A stretch of 64,000 nt of DNA from Terfezia claveryi (lineage: Eukaryota > Ascomycota > Pezizomycetes > Pezizales > Pezizaceae), in the NCBI GenBank assembly GCA_015179025.1, contig WHUX01000050.1:1-64000 (forward strand), read 5' to 3'. The notes beneath the pieces are model-generated. The model worked only from the letters and a program-made list of their open reading frames with translations, did not search any database and was not told where the DNA came from. How positions within the stretch are numbered: position 1 is the first letter of the stretch; the number at the start of each line of letters is the position of its first letter. Made by a program: the position numbers and the translations under genes. Below, in pieces: positions 21,843-33,539 of this stretch.

Positions 21843-24800
21843 TTGCTGACACTAGCAAGGGACCTATCATGGGTCATTTATCTTTGTCTGCATTTTCTTT
21901 GCCTGCATCTATGTCTGTTGATGAATCTCGCTTGTTTGGCGAGCATTTTGTAGTACCAATAACTGTTAAATTCAATGGTAAAACAGTGGTAACATCAGCT
22001 CTTATAGATTGTGGTACTTCGGGGATAGCCTTCATTGATCAGACCTTTGTCAGTAAAAACTCCATACCAACCTCCAAGCTAAAGACCCCCCGCCTTCTTA
22101 ATGTCATTGACGGCTGCCCTATCTCTTCTGGGGCTATTACCCACCTCGTGTGTCTACCCAGTACCATTGGAGACCATTTGGAGGACTTCCCAATGTTCGT
22201 GACCAAACTAAAATATCCAATTGTCCTTGGGATCCCCTGGCTCAGAATGCACGATGTGTCAGTCAGCTTTGGCTCTTACACCTTGCAATTCAACAGCCAT
22301 TATTGCAAAACAAACTGTAGAGGTCCAAAAACCACCGTCACGGGGCTATGTGCATTACTACCCCCGATAACCCACCCAACCCAGGTGGTACACCAGCCCG
22401 CGCACATCAATGCTGCTCACTGCCCTGCTCCCCCTGTTCCCTCCGTTCCCCCTGTTCCTCCCGTTCCCCCCGTTCCCCCCGTTCCCCTACTCCCCCTGTT
22501 TAACCTCCCCCAAAGCTCCTGAATATTAGCTTTATTGGGGCAGGGGCTTTCGCTTACCTCACTAGGAGACACAAGCTGAAGGCGCATGCCCTTTCCATAC
22601 ATGAGGTGAACCTGGAAATCAACAAGATGCAACCTAAGGAGGAGTGGAAGGCCATGGTCCCAGATGAATACCACGAGTTTATTGATCTATTCTCGGAAAA
22701 AGCCGCGGAGAAGCTGGCGCTCCACCGACTATATGACCACACAATTCCGCTGGTAGAGGGTAAGACCCCCCCTATGGGCCCCTCTATGGAATGTCCCGGG
22801 TGGAGCTGGAGGCCCTAAAGAAATACTTGGAGGAAAACCTCAACAAGAGCTTCATTCGCCATAGCTCTTCACCAGCGGGTGCTCCAGTGCTTTTCGTGAA
22901 GAAATCGGACGGCTCTCTCCGGTTGTGTGTCAATTACCGGGGCCTAAACGAGATAATGGTCAAAAACAGGTATTCCTTACCTCTGATCCGGGAAACATTA
23001 GCCAGGCTCTCCAAGGCAAAATGGTTCACTAAACTGGATTTGAGGGGAGCCTATAACCTGGTCCGAATAGCTGAAGGTGAAGAGTGGAAAACGGCCTTCC
23101 ACACCTGGTACGGGCAATTCGAGTACAATATCATGCCTTTTGGCTTAACTAATGCACCAGCCTCTTTCCAGCACTATATTAATGATACCCTACAAGACTT
23201 CCTGGACGTGTTCTATATGGCTTACCTCGACGATATCTTGATCTATTCAAATACTCTGATAGAGTACAAAATCCATATCAGGCAAGTCTTGAAGAAGCTG
23301 GAACAGGCTAGGCTGTACCTTAAGCCTGAAAAATATGAATTCCACGTCCAAGAGCTGAAGTACCTGGGCTTGATCATAACCACGGAAGGTATTAGGATGG
23401 ACCCCGCTAAAGTTGCTGCAATCCAAGAATGGGAAACCCCAGCCAATTTGAAGGATGTGCAGGCCTTTCTAGGATTTGCCAACTTCTACCGCCGATTTAT
23501 CCTGGGATACTCAAGAATCGCGGCACCCCTGACGGCCTTGACGAAAATGAAGGTGGAAGCTGGCTCACACCTGACAAAAAGGGCCTTCTACTGGAATCCA
23601 GAAGCTTAATCTGCCTTCCAGAACCTCAAGGAAGCCTTCTGCTCAGCCCCAATCCTGGCCCATTTTGACCCTGATAGCGAGTACATCATGGAAATGGACA
23701 CCTCCGACTATGTCTCCACCGGAATCCTGTCCCAGTATGTAGATGGAGTCCTTCATCCAGTGGCCTATTTCTCCAAAAAGCACTCCCCGACGGAGTGTAA
23801 TTACGAAATCTATAATAAGGAGTTAATGGCCATTGTACAAGCATTCGCGGAATGGAGACCACACCTGGAATCGGCAAAGGGGGTTATCGAGGTCCTCTCT
23901 GACCATAAGAACCTAGAGTACTTCACAACCACCAAATTGCTAAATCGCCGACAGGCTAGGTGGTCAGAATTCCTCTCTCGGTTTAACTTCAAGATAAGGT
24001 ATCGGCCGGAAAAGGCTGGAGGTAAGCCAGATGCACTGACCAAGATATCAGGAGATCTCCCTAAAGGGGGGGATGAAAGGCTGAAGTACCAGAATCAGGT
24101 GGTACTGAAACCTGAAAATCTCGACCTGGCAGCCAATACCCTTACGGAAGCTGAGGCTGACCTCCGACAACTAGTGAGACAGGCATATGAGGACGACCCC
24201 CTGGCCAAGGAAATTATCACCGCAGTGGATTCTGGCCAGCGCCGCCACCCCAAGATCTCCCTAGCTTAGTGTACCATCCAGGAAGGCCTCCTCTACCACC
24301 TCGAATGGCTGTATGTGCCGGAAGGAGAGCTGCACCTTCGATTGATCAAGGAACACTATGACAGCCTGGTTGCAGGTCACCCTGTAGTGGCCAAAACGTT
24401 AGAGCTTCTGGCCAGGGACTATACATGGATTGACCAACGGAAGGACGTGGAGCGGAACGTACGGAACTGCTACATTTGCAAGCGTGCTAAGCCTGTCCGC
24501 CACGCCCCATATGGGACCCTGAAACCTCTGGATATCCCTGATCAGCCGTGGCTGCACCTGACTATGGACTTCGTGACAGGGTTGCCAGAAGATTCGGGGT
24601 TCAATGCCATCTTAATGGTGGTAGATCGGTTGACGAAAATGAGGCATGTTATACCTTACCGGGACACCTGCTCTGCCCCAAAGTTAGCCAATCTCTACCT
24701 CAATAATGTATTCCGATACCATGGCCTTCCTGAGTCGATTGTATCCGACCGTGGCCCTCAGTTTACCTCAGAATTCTGGCAAGCCTTCTGCGAACTTCTG

Positions 24801-25616
24801 GGGATCAAAGTATGCCTGTCAACGGCATATTACCCCCAGACGGATGGCCAATCGGAGAGGATGAACACCATTATGGAGCAATATCTGTGGGCCTTTGTCA
24901 ATTACTAGCAGGATAACTGGGTTTCGTTGCTGGCCACCTGCGAATTCGCTGCGAACAACCAGTTCTCAGAATCCTGCAAAACCTCCCCTTTTCTGGCTAA
25001 TTACAGTTGGCACCCCCAGTTCGTGGATGCCCTGGCGCCCCTGCAAAAAGCCCACCCCCTAGCTAAGGAGTTCGCAGTTGTAATCACTGAACTCCACCAT
25101 ACCCTAAAAGCTGAGCTGGGATATGCGCAAGCCCGGCAAGCTGAGTATGCCAATGGATCATGGTTGCCAGCCCCCAGATATCAGCCAGGAGACAAGGTAT
25201 GGCTTTCCAGCCGGCACTTCCGAACAGAACGCCCCTCCCGCAAGCTGGATCATAAATTCCTGGGACCCTTTGAGGTGTTGGCTGCTGTGGGCACTCATGC
25301 CTATCGATTGAGGTTCCTCAAGGACATCAAACGCCACCTGGTTGTATACGTATTGGAAATTGAGCCAGCAGCTGATGATCCCCTCCCAGGGCAGAAACAC
25401 CCCCCTCCCCCTCCAGTGGTGATCGCAGGTGAAGAGGAGTGGGAGGTTGAGGAGGTACTGGACTCAAGGAAACGTTATGGACGAGTTCAGTATAAGGTCA
25501 AGCGGTTAGGAGATGAGGAGGCTACCTGGCAACCCGCAGAGGACTTGGAGAATGCGCAGGATTTGGTCGCCCTATTCCACCAGCAATACCCAAGGAAGCC
25601 TCGCCCAATGGAATGA
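21843..25616 (+). pseudogene. Gypsy-B pol (protease, RT, RNase H, integrase, chromodomain)
   Basis: Protease IDCGTSGIAFID is near 22003-22038. A Pro/Val run (PPVPPVPPVP) follows at about 22430-22495 with a frameshift after it, and another near 22785. Reverse transcriptase has [12 protein letters not shown] and YLDDILIYS (~23223-23250). RNase H is at 23690-23960. The integrase has CYICKRAK of the HHCC finger (~24469), MDFVTGLP and VSDRGPQF of the DDE core (~24565, 24748). The C-terminal chromodomain is at about 25430-25590 (EWEVEEVLDSRKRYGRVQYK). Stops at 23609, 24269 and 24908 are TAA/TAG for CAA/CAG. The chromodomain makes this a chromovirus that probably targets heterochromatin. Confidence 0.92.
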
Positions 25617-25804
25617 TGTTGTGTCTTTTGAGAGTCATACGGTGGGGTCCGTCTGACTCTCGTTCTTCTCGCTCTTCTCGTTCTTCTTGTTATTTGAAGT
25701 TGGAATCCTTGTCGTTGCCTTTGTTGTTGTTTTCTATATTGATTTTGCCGGTTATCGTGCCCAGGCCTCCTAGTTGCTGGAGCTCCAGCCTAAAGGGGGG
25801 ATAG

Positions 25805-26362
25805 TATCACAACCGTGTTCTTAGTCTTGATTTGACACTCGAATAGGCTTGTTCAAGTGTCGTGCTGTTTTGACACTCGAACAGGCTTGTTCGGGTGTCG
25901 TCGATGGGTGATTGTTATCTTAGCTTCCGAGATAGGAATCTCGAGAAGCTTATTCCTTCCACGGCCTTGGCCTGGAATCATGTATATATATCTACGTCCT
26001 TCCGCCCTCTCGTTAGATCCCCATCCAACATCTTGTATATCCAATATAGGGCCTTGCTTCTCTCCACATTGGTGCATCTCCCTTGTGTACCTCCTCGCCT
26101 TATCTCTGCAGCCCAGCTGCCTCCCTTGACACATGCGGCAACTGCTTCCGCATATCTCGTGTCCCTTGCCCTCTGCCTCTCTTGCCTCTTGCCCTTGCCC
26201 CCCGTCTCAGCCTCTCCCTGGTCACACACGTAGCATTCCTACGTGTGTCTTACTCTAGCTTTTCCCCAGATCACACACGTAGCACTCCTACATGTGCGAT
26301 TGCCCCTTACCACTTCCCCGGCGTACCCCTTGGTCACCTTGTCCCACAGAGCCCTCGTTACA
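25805..26362 (+). repeat. 3' LTR of Gypsy-B
   Basis: It follows the purine tract AAAGGGGGGATAG and starts TATCACAACC (TGT mutated to TAT). Same length and layout as the 5' LTR. Confidence 0.9.
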
Positions 26363-26706
26363 CCGAGTGCACCACCCAAGACGGCCTCCTATACCACCTA
26401 GATTGGCTCTATATACCTGAAGGGGAGCTGCGGATGCAGCTGATCAAGGAATACCATGATACCCTAGCTGCAGGTCACCCTGGAGTGCCTAAGATGTTAG
26501 AACTACTAGCTAGACAATACACATGGATTGACCAGTGAAAGGAGGTAGAACAGTACATATGGAACTGACATATTTGCAAGCATGCAAAACCCAATTGTCA
26601 TGCCCCCTACGGAACTTTAAAGCCTCTGGAGATCCCGAATCGGCCCTGGCAACACCTGACTATGGACTTTGTAACTGGGTTGCCGAAGGACTCGGGATTC
26701 AATGCC

Positions 26707-26714
26707 ATCCTGAT
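26707..26714. repeat. 8-bp target duplication ATCCTGAT of the hAT-type element
   Basis: Repeated exactly at 27928-27935. The joined target (CCATCCTGATAGTGGTGG) matches the gypsy integrase sequence. Confidence 0.9.
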
Positions 26715-27927
26715 TAGCGTGCACACCGAGTCGAGTTTTCCCCGCGCCGACTCGCCAAGACTCGCGCCGACGGCCGAGTTTCGTCCAACCCTCAAACTCG
26801 GCGAGTCGGCTACACAATTCTCTGGAATACTCGGGCCAGCGTAGCCGACGATTACTCGCCAAGCCTTTTCGTTACGCGGAATAGGCTGGAAGCCTACCTT
26901 CGCCGCCCATACATACATGGAAATCATGCATTCACGACTTATATATATACATGGAAGTCATACATTCACGGCTTATATATATACATGGAAGTCATACATT
27001 CGCGGCTTATATATATACATGGAAGTCATGCATTCGCGGCCTGTATATATATACATGAATTCGATACATACTAGCCGCGAATGCACGAACTCCATGTATA
27101 TATATAAGCCGCAAATGCTTGATTTTCATGCATATATATAAGCCACGAATGTATGACTTCCATGTATATATATAAGCCGCGAATGCACGAATTCCATGTA
27201 TATATATAAGCCGCGAATGCATGATTTCCATGTATATATATAAGCCGCGAATGCACGAATTCCATGTATATATATAAGCCGCGAATGCACGAATTCCATG
27301 TATATATATAAGCCGCAAATGCTTGATTTTCATGCATATATATAAGCCACGAATGTATGACTTCCATGTATATATATAAGCCGCGAATGCACGAATTCCA
27401 TGTATATATATAAGCCGCGAATGCACGAATTCCATGTATATATATAAGCCGCGAATGCACGAACTCCATGTATATATATAAGCCGCAAATGCTTGATTTT
27501 CATGCATATATATAAGCCACGAATGTATGACTTCCATGTATATATATAAGCCGCGAATGCACGAATTCCATGTATATATATAAGCCGCGAATGCATGATT
27601 TCCATGTATATATATAAGCCGCGAATGCACGAATTCCATGTATATATATAAGCCGCGAATGCACGAATTCTATGTATATATATAAGCCGCGAATGCACGA
27701 ATTCCATGTATATATATAAGCCGCGAATGCACGAATTTCATATATATATGGCCGGCGAAGCTAGGATGCTAGCCTGTTCCCCGTAATAAAAGGGCTTGGC
27801 GAGTACTCGCGAGTAGCCGGCGAGTCGGCACGAGCTAGCTTCTCATGGATTGCCATCGGCGCGAGTCGGCGTCGAGTAGGAAAAATAGTTGGCAAACTCG
27901 CCTCGACTCGGGCCGATGCGTACACTA
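26715..27927. mobile_element. 1.2-kb non-autonomous hAT-type element with internal repeat array
   Basis: The ends are TAGCGTGCAC...CGAGTCGAG and the inverse TAGTGTACGC...CGAGTCGAG, with an exact 8-bp duplication, which is the hAT signature. Subterminal zones (26730-26900, 27770-27920) are dense in CGAGTCGG and CTCGCC motifs in both directions, likely transposase sites. The middle is a tandem array (see separate entry). There is no transposase frame, so it would depend on a full hAT element elsewhere. Confidence 0.85.
26917..27745. repeat. Inverted, higher-order tandem array of ~33-bp units
   Basis: The basic unit is GCCGCGAATGCACGAATTCC followed by ATGTATATATATAA. About four units run in one direction (26917-27055), then the array flips at about 27060-27075 and about twenty run in the other. 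Variant units (AATGCTTGATTTTCATGC and GCCACGAATGTATGACTTCC) recur as an adjacent pair at about 27110-27160, 27312-27365 and 27484-27538, showing higher-order duplication. Long open frames on the reverse strand (repeat HSRLIYIHG) arise because the unit has no stops. Confidence 0.9.
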
Positions 27928-29100
27928 ATCCTGATAGTGGTGGATCAGTTGTCGAAGATGAGGCATGTTATACCTTGCCGGGATACTTGCTCTGCTCCGG
28001 AGTTAGCCAACCTCTATCTCAATAATGTATTCCGGTACCATGGCCTCCCTGAATTGATCGTGTCCGACCGTGGCCCTCAGTTTACCTCAGAATTCTGGCA
28101 AGCCTTCTGCGAACTTCTGGGGATCAAGGTTCGTCTGTCAACAGCTTACCACCCCCAGACGGACGGCCAATCGGAAAGGATGAATACGATTATGGAACAG
28201 TATCTGCAGGTCTTCGTCAGCTACCAGCAGAACAACTGGGTTTCGTTGCTAGCAACTTGCAAATTTGCCGCCAACAACCAGTTCTCCGAGTCACTGTAAA
28301 CGTCCCCATTCCTAGCCAATTATGGCTGGCACCCTCGGTTCGTAGACTCCCTAGCACCTCTGTGCAAGACCAGGGAGAATGCTCCAGCCAAGGAGTTAGC
28401 TACGCAGATTTCTGAACTCTACTCTACCCTGAAGACTGAGTTGGGTTATGCTCAGGTCAGGCAAGCAGAATATGCCAACGGGTCTAGGTTACCGGCCCCC
28501 AAATACCAACCAGGAGACAAGGTATAGCTCTCTAGCAGACACTTCCAGACAGAACGACCCTCTCATAAGTTGTATCACAAGTTCCTAGGCCCCTATGAGG
28601 TGTTAGCAGCTGTGGGCACTCATGTTTACTGGCTGAGATTTCCCAAGGATATTAAGTGCCATCCGGTCGTTCATGTCTCGGAGATCGAGCCAGCCACCCA
28701 CGATTCCCTTCCCGGGCAAAAGCACCCTCCACCTCCTCTAGTAGTGATCGCAGGTGAAGAGGAGTGGGAGGTTGAGGAGGTACTGGACTCCAGAAAACCC
28801 TATGGGCGAGTTCAGTATAAGGTCAAGTGGGTAGGGGACGAGGAGACTACCTGACAACCCACAAAGGACTTGGAGAATGCGCAGGATTTGGTTACCCTGT
28901 TCCACCAGCAATACCCCAGGAAGCCTCGCCCAGTTGACTGAGCTCATGACTTTGCATTCTTGTTGTTTTTCTATTCTTGTTGTTGTTTGGAGTTAGGGTT
29001 TTTGTCCTTACCTTGTTGTTGTTATTTCCTGTGTTGATTTTGCTAGTTATCGTGCCCAGGCCTCCTAGTCGCTAGAGCTCCGAGCCTAAAGGGGGGATAG

Positions 29101-29652
29101 TGTCACAACCATCCTTTCCTAGCCAGGTTTGAGAGTCAGACGGGATTCCGTCCGACTCTCGTTATTGTTGATTGATATCGTTGTTATCTCTGTTCCCGAG
29201 ATAAGGGGTCTCGGGAACCTTATTCCTTCCGGTGGCCTTGGCCAGGAAGGAAGCCTGTATATATAGCTTGCTCTCTCCGCCCTCTCGTTGGATCCCCATC
29301 CAATATCTTGTATACCCAATACAGGACCTTGCTTCTCCCAGCGCTTGTGCACCTCCCTTGTACACATCCTTGTCTTGAACAAACAACTCTGCAGTATAGC
29401 TGCCTCCCTTGACACACGCGGCAACTGCCTCCACGTATCTCGTATCCCTTGCCCTCTGCCTCTCTTGCCTCTTGCCTCTTGCCCTTGACCTCCGTCTCAA
29501 TCTTCCCCTAGTCATACACGTAGCATTCCTACGTGTGTCTTACTCTAGCCTTTCCCCAGATCACACATGTAGTGCTCCTACGTATATGATTGCCCCTTGC
29601 CACTTCCCCGGCGTACCTCTTGGTCGCCTTGTCCCCCAGAGCCCTTATTACA
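29101..29652 (+). repeat. 3' LTR of Gypsy-A
   Basis: TGTCACAACCATCC to CCCTTATTACA, 552 bp, the partner of 15835-16386. Confidence 0.9.
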
Positions 29653-29657
29653 AGAAG

Positions 29658-31884
29658 TAGGGGATACTTGTTCTTGACTATTATCTCATTCAGGCCTCGA
29701 TAGTCTACACACAACCAAAGAGAGCCATCAGATTTTTTCACAAATAGTACAGGAGCACCTGCTGGAGAAGAGCAATAGTGAATGAAGCTCTTATTGAGGT
29801 TTTCCTTCAGGTATTTCTTCAGGGCCTCTAGCTCCACTCAGGACATTCCATAGAGGGGCCCATAGGGGGGGTCTTACCCTCTATTAGTAAAATTGTGTGG
29901 TAATAAGGTTGGTAGGATGCTAGCTTCTCTATGGCTTTTTCTGAAAACAAATCAATAAACTTATGATATTCATCCATAACTATAGCCTTCTACTCCTCCT
30001 TAGGCCGCATCTTATTTATTTCTAGGTTCACCTTATGTATAGACAAGGTATGAACCTTCAGCTTGTACCTCCTGGTGAGGTAAGTGAAAGCCCCTACTAC
30101 GATGAAGCTAACATTCAGAAGCTTTTGGGGAATAGGAGGTACAGGGGGAATAGAGGAATTGGCATCGAGGTGCGCAGGCAGGTACACCACCTGAGTTGGG
30201 TGGATTATTGTGGTAGGCAAGGCATATAACCCAGTGACAGTGGCCTTTAGGTTCTCACAGTGATTTTTGAAATATTGGCTGTTGAACTGCAAGGTGTAAG
30301 AGCCAAAGCTAACTGATACATCATGTATTCTAAGCTAGAGGATCCTAAGAACAATTGGATACTTTAGCTTGTTTACAAATATTGGGAGATCTTCCGAGTG
30401 ATCATCTATGGTGCTGAGTAGGCATGCGAGGTCAGTAATCGCCCTAGAAGAGATAAGGCGGCCGTCAATGATATCAAGAAGGTGGGGGTCTTTAGTTTGG
30501 AGGTTGGTATAGAGTTTTTACTAACGAAGATCTGGTCAATGAATACTATTCCTAAAGTACTACAATCTATGAGAGCTGATGTAACTACTATTTTATCATT
30601 GAACTTAACAGTTATAAATACAATGAAGTACTCGCCAAACAGGCGAGACTTATCAACAAATATAGATGTAGACAAAGAAAATGCAGATAAAGATAAATAA
30701 CCCAAAGTAGGTCTCTTACTAGTGTCAGCAACTAAGCAAGAGACTCCACTTTTTTCGACTCCTCTGGAGTCTCAGACACCACATGTACGGCCAAGGAGCG
30801 ATTCTTTCTCAAAGTATAGGCTGCAATGAAGTGATCCTCTTTTCCCTATGCAATACATAACTTGTTTATTCGGTAGCGATCTCTCTCCTCCTGAGTTAAC
30901 TATGGCCTACCTGCAGATAGGTCCATAGGTATGGCACCACCTGCCATAAGAGCGGGGTGCGCAGGTTTGTTGATGGGCATGGTAGGTAGTTGGGTGTATA
31001 CTGCTGCTGGGAAGCTTCTTTAGAGGTTTGAGGTTGGAAGGGTTTTTAGGGGAGCTCTGAGGGCCGCTATTTATTATTCCACCTAGCTGACTTCCTTAAT
31101 AAGTTCCTTCAGAGTCTTGGTTGGCGGGCAGTAGACCAGAGCCTTTTTCAGCTTGAAGGTAAGCCTGTCTTTGAACTAATCGAGCTTGGCTTCATTATTC
31201 TAATTGAGCTCTACTGCTAACTTGGAAAACTCGGCAACATAGACTGACAGTTCATTGTGCTTTTACTTGAGGTCTTGTAGGGCCCTGCTGGCAGTTCCTT
31301 TAGGATTTGGGTCTCCAAAAGCTCGGTCCAGGATTACTATTAGTAGTGGGATATCTACTAGATTAATCTCCATAGCCTTGACGAAGGGCTGTACTTGGTC
31401 TATAGCCTTACCCTATAGTAGGCCATAGATGTATGAGAGCTGGTAGTAGACAGTGGGGAACTTCGTCAAGTCCCCAGAGAGTTTTATCTATACAGAGTTT
31501 TTCTATGCTTGTAACCGGCCTCAGTCTCCATTAAACTTAGGCGGAGTAGGTAGGTCTTGTGTTTTCTGGTTTTTTAGACCATCGGTCAGGTCTAAAGCAC
31601 GAGTCAGTCTCCGGATGGTTATCCTATCCTCTACTACATCTTCTCGGAGAAGGGTTATTTCGTCTTCGGCTTCTCGGATTGGCCTTTTGGCTTTCTAAAG
31701 GTCTGCTTCTTATTATTCGCCGATGGTATAAGTATCTATGAATATTTCGATTATAGTTTGTCAGTATGCTAATAGTTCTGTTAGGTCTGATGGAATCAGA
31801 GTTGCCTTCCAGGCTGTAAATCTATCAGTAGGTAGTGGAATGTTCACGGATATTGTACTAGTTAGTCTGAAAGATTCAATATAG
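29658..31884 (-). pseudogene. Gypsy-C gag, protease and RT start
   Basis: On the reverse strand from about 31800: gag remnants with broken capsid region and knuckle near 30850, protease near 30600 with the active box reading IDCSTLGIVFID (the GA/GT of the active loop is lost), linker, and reverse transcriptase start to KNKYPL at 29660. It is joined in life to the 15829-13141 piece. Stops occur throughout. Confidence 0.8.
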
Positions 31885-32419
31885 TGTAAAGAGGGCTCTG
31901 GGGGACAAGGCAACTAAGGGGTATGCCGGAGCAGTAGCAAAGGGGAATCACATATATAGGAGCACTACATATGTGATCTGGGGAATGGCTAGAGGTAAGG
32001 TAAGGGCAGAGCTAAAGTAATATACACATAGGAATACTACGTATATGACCGAGGAAGGCTGGGACAGGGGATAAGAGCAAAAGGCAAGAGACACGCAGAA
32101 GCAGTTACCGCATATGTTGGAAGGAGACAGCTGTTGCTGCAGAGTTGTTTATGGGACAAAGAAGATGTATAGAGAAGGTATACCAGCGTAGGGGAAGCAA
32201 GGTCCTATATTGGGTATACAAGACAGGACCTTGCTTCCCCTACTCTGGTATACCTTCTCTGTTTACTCCCTTTGTCCCATAAACAACTCTGCAGCAACAG
32301 CTGTCTCCTTCCAACATATGCGGTAACTGCTATAGGTGATGACAAAGATAACAATAGCAATAACCTATTACCTGTGATCGCAGGTGATGGGGAGGACAAC
32401 TGAGTACATGGTTGTGATA
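31885..32419 (-). repeat. 5' LTR of Gypsy-C with internal inverted duplication
   Basis: On the reverse strand it starts TATCACAACCATG and ends GCCCTCTTTACA, then the primer-binding site CTATATTGAATC. The block 32100-32220 recurs inverted at 32224-32331 (CCTTGCTTCCCCTA, CATAAACAACTCTGCAGCA, ACATATGCGGTAACTGC), making a ~230-bp palindrome that other LTR copies lack. Confidence 0.75.
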
Positions 32420-32810
32420 ATGATAGTCTTTAGATTACAGAATACTCTATATATTTTATCTATTGAGGCTTTTCTTTTGGTTTCTAGCAACTGGTCTAAG
32501 TTGGATTACCATAGGTATTAACCTTTTACAATTATATAGTCTAACCAATCCTTGTCAATTGTTACTGCTCAAAAAGCCATATAGCTATTTAGGGTTCTAT
32601 AAGCTGTTTCTTTAATAATAATGACTAGCTATTCACTATCTTTCCAACTCAAAGTAACTAGGTAGAACATATATCTAAGGGCATGTTTGTGACCTTAAGG
32701 TTATGACCATGACGTGACGATGTGGGTATGACTGTGACTGTGTGGTTGTGATAGTCAGTGCCAGAGTAGGGTACTATGACTATAGAGTTAAGTGTCTGAC
32801 CGCCTATATA
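32420..32810. other. AT-rich spacer
   Basis: No open frame or recognised element was found. A short run of GTGACGATGTG/GACTGTGACTGTG simple sequence lies at about 32712-32750. Confidence 0.4.
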
Positions 32811-33483
32811 TTAGTGATAGTCAAATGAGAAATTTTTTTTTTATTGATATGCAAAATTGACCAAGCTCCCCTGTACAGACTAAACCATATTGAGGTGTCC
32901 CATTTAACTGCGTAATTTGAAAAAAATTGTTATTGATTAATCGTGATGGTTAACATATTAGCTATCAATGCCTCGTTATACTGAAAAAGCCCGAATCCAA
33001 GAACATCTTGACGATCTCGAGAGCGCAATTTTCTGTCCTATTCGAACCGCTGTAATCTGATCTTTACTTTCGAAAAGATCATCTTTCACCTGCTTATACT
33101 AAAGCGCTTGCTTGCCTTTCATAACTTCAAGATTGTCCTCCATCCAGCTTATTAGATCTTCTGTTTCTTCTTTTTCCTATCTGTAAGATGTGGAAGAGGA
33201 TGTGCTAACTTGCGACATGCTTACTTGATAGAAGTTGTAGTATGGTACGGTGTGGTGTAGTGTGGTGGGATGTTGTTTGTATGGATGATTAAGCCGTCAA
33301 TAAAAATTTTTGATTTATCCATTACTATCAATCGACTCTGGAGTCCATTAATGAAAGGGCTGCATATCAAAAATTTTTGATCTTGGCAAAGTAGGTTTTT
33401 TTGCCAAGCGCCAATCAGCGTGTAGGCCAAGATCAAAAATTATGCAATTGATCACAAAAATTTTCTCATTTGACTACCACTAA
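32811..33483. mobile_element. Non-autonomous mariner/pogo-like element, 673 bp
   Basis: TTAGTGATAGTCAAATGAGA at the left end faces TCTCATTTGACTACCACTAA at the right, with TA on both sides (32809-32810, 33484-33485). A relic start MPRYTEKARIQEHLDDLESA is seen at 32967 before stops. An internal inverted motif (TTTTTGATCTTGGC / GCCAAGATCAAAAA) lies at 33371-33440. The TA duplication and AGTG-type ends fit Tc1/mariner relatives; the superfamily is inferred. Confidence 0.6.
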
Positions 33484-33539
33484 TAGTAGGGCGCTGTAGC
33501 GGTCCGTCGGTCAGGCGAGGTGGTGTGTTGCTGTTGGAT

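Larger units (their letters stand above)
20115..26362 (+). mobile_element. Gypsy-B: nearly complete Ty3/gypsy chromovirus, 6.2 kb
   Basis: Two 558-bp LTRs (20115-20672, 25805-26362) flank gag and pol with all expected domains. Flanking 5-mers are CCCAG and CCGAG, a near-perfect target duplication. LTR differences in the first 100 bp are all transitions, as expected from RIP-like decay. Few stops remain, so this is the youngest gypsy copy here. It sits inside Gypsy-A pol. Confidence 0.92.
26363..29100 (+). pseudogene. Gypsy-A pol 3' part (integrase, chromodomain)
   Basis: 26363-26714 covers the integrase finger region up to the DDE domain start ([13 protein letters not shown]). The hAT-type insertion interrupts it. 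27928-28930 resumes with VDQLSKMRHVIP, VSDRGPQFTSEF and a chromodomain (EWEVEEVLDSRKPYGRVQYK). Stops include TGA near 26536, TAA near 28299 and TAG near 28527. The polypurine tract is at 29087-29100. Confidence 0.85.
15835..29652 (+). mobile_element. Gypsy-A: chromovirus interrupted by Gypsy-B and a hAT element
   Basis: 5' LTR 15835-16386, gag 16422-17669, pol from 17700 to 20114, then Gypsy-B (20115-26362), then pol 26363-26714, the hAT-type element (26715-27927), pol 27928-28930, purine tract and 3' LTR 29101-29652. Both LTRs are 552 bp. The flanking duplication is AGAAG. Coding is disrupted by several stops and small indels, for example near 18830 and 19140. Confidence 0.9.
12223..32419 (-). 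mobile_element. Gypsy-C: reverse-strand chromovirus interrupted by Gypsy-A
   Basis: Read on the reverse strand: 5' LTR 31885-32419, gag about 31800-30750, protease and linker 30705-29870, reverse transcriptase from 29870, then the Gypsy-A insertion, then the rest of reverse transcriptase from 15829, RNase H near 15080-14890, integrase about 14450-13700, chromodomain about 13370-13150, purine tract 12704-12720 and 3' LTR 12223-12703. All coding is broken by stops. The insertion falls between codons for VKNKYPL and the downstream ETLARL block. No matching flanking 5-bp duplication was found. Confidence 0.8.

Noticed and set aside
27007..27707. Long reverse-strand open frames with the repeat HSRLIYIHG
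   Set aside because: They come from translating a stop-free 33-bp satellite unit in several frames; no start context or independent support.
26917..27745. CRISPR-like regular repeats
   Set aside because: The units are contiguous with no unique spacers, they invert mid-array, and the whole sits inside a hAT-type element in a eukaryotic genome.
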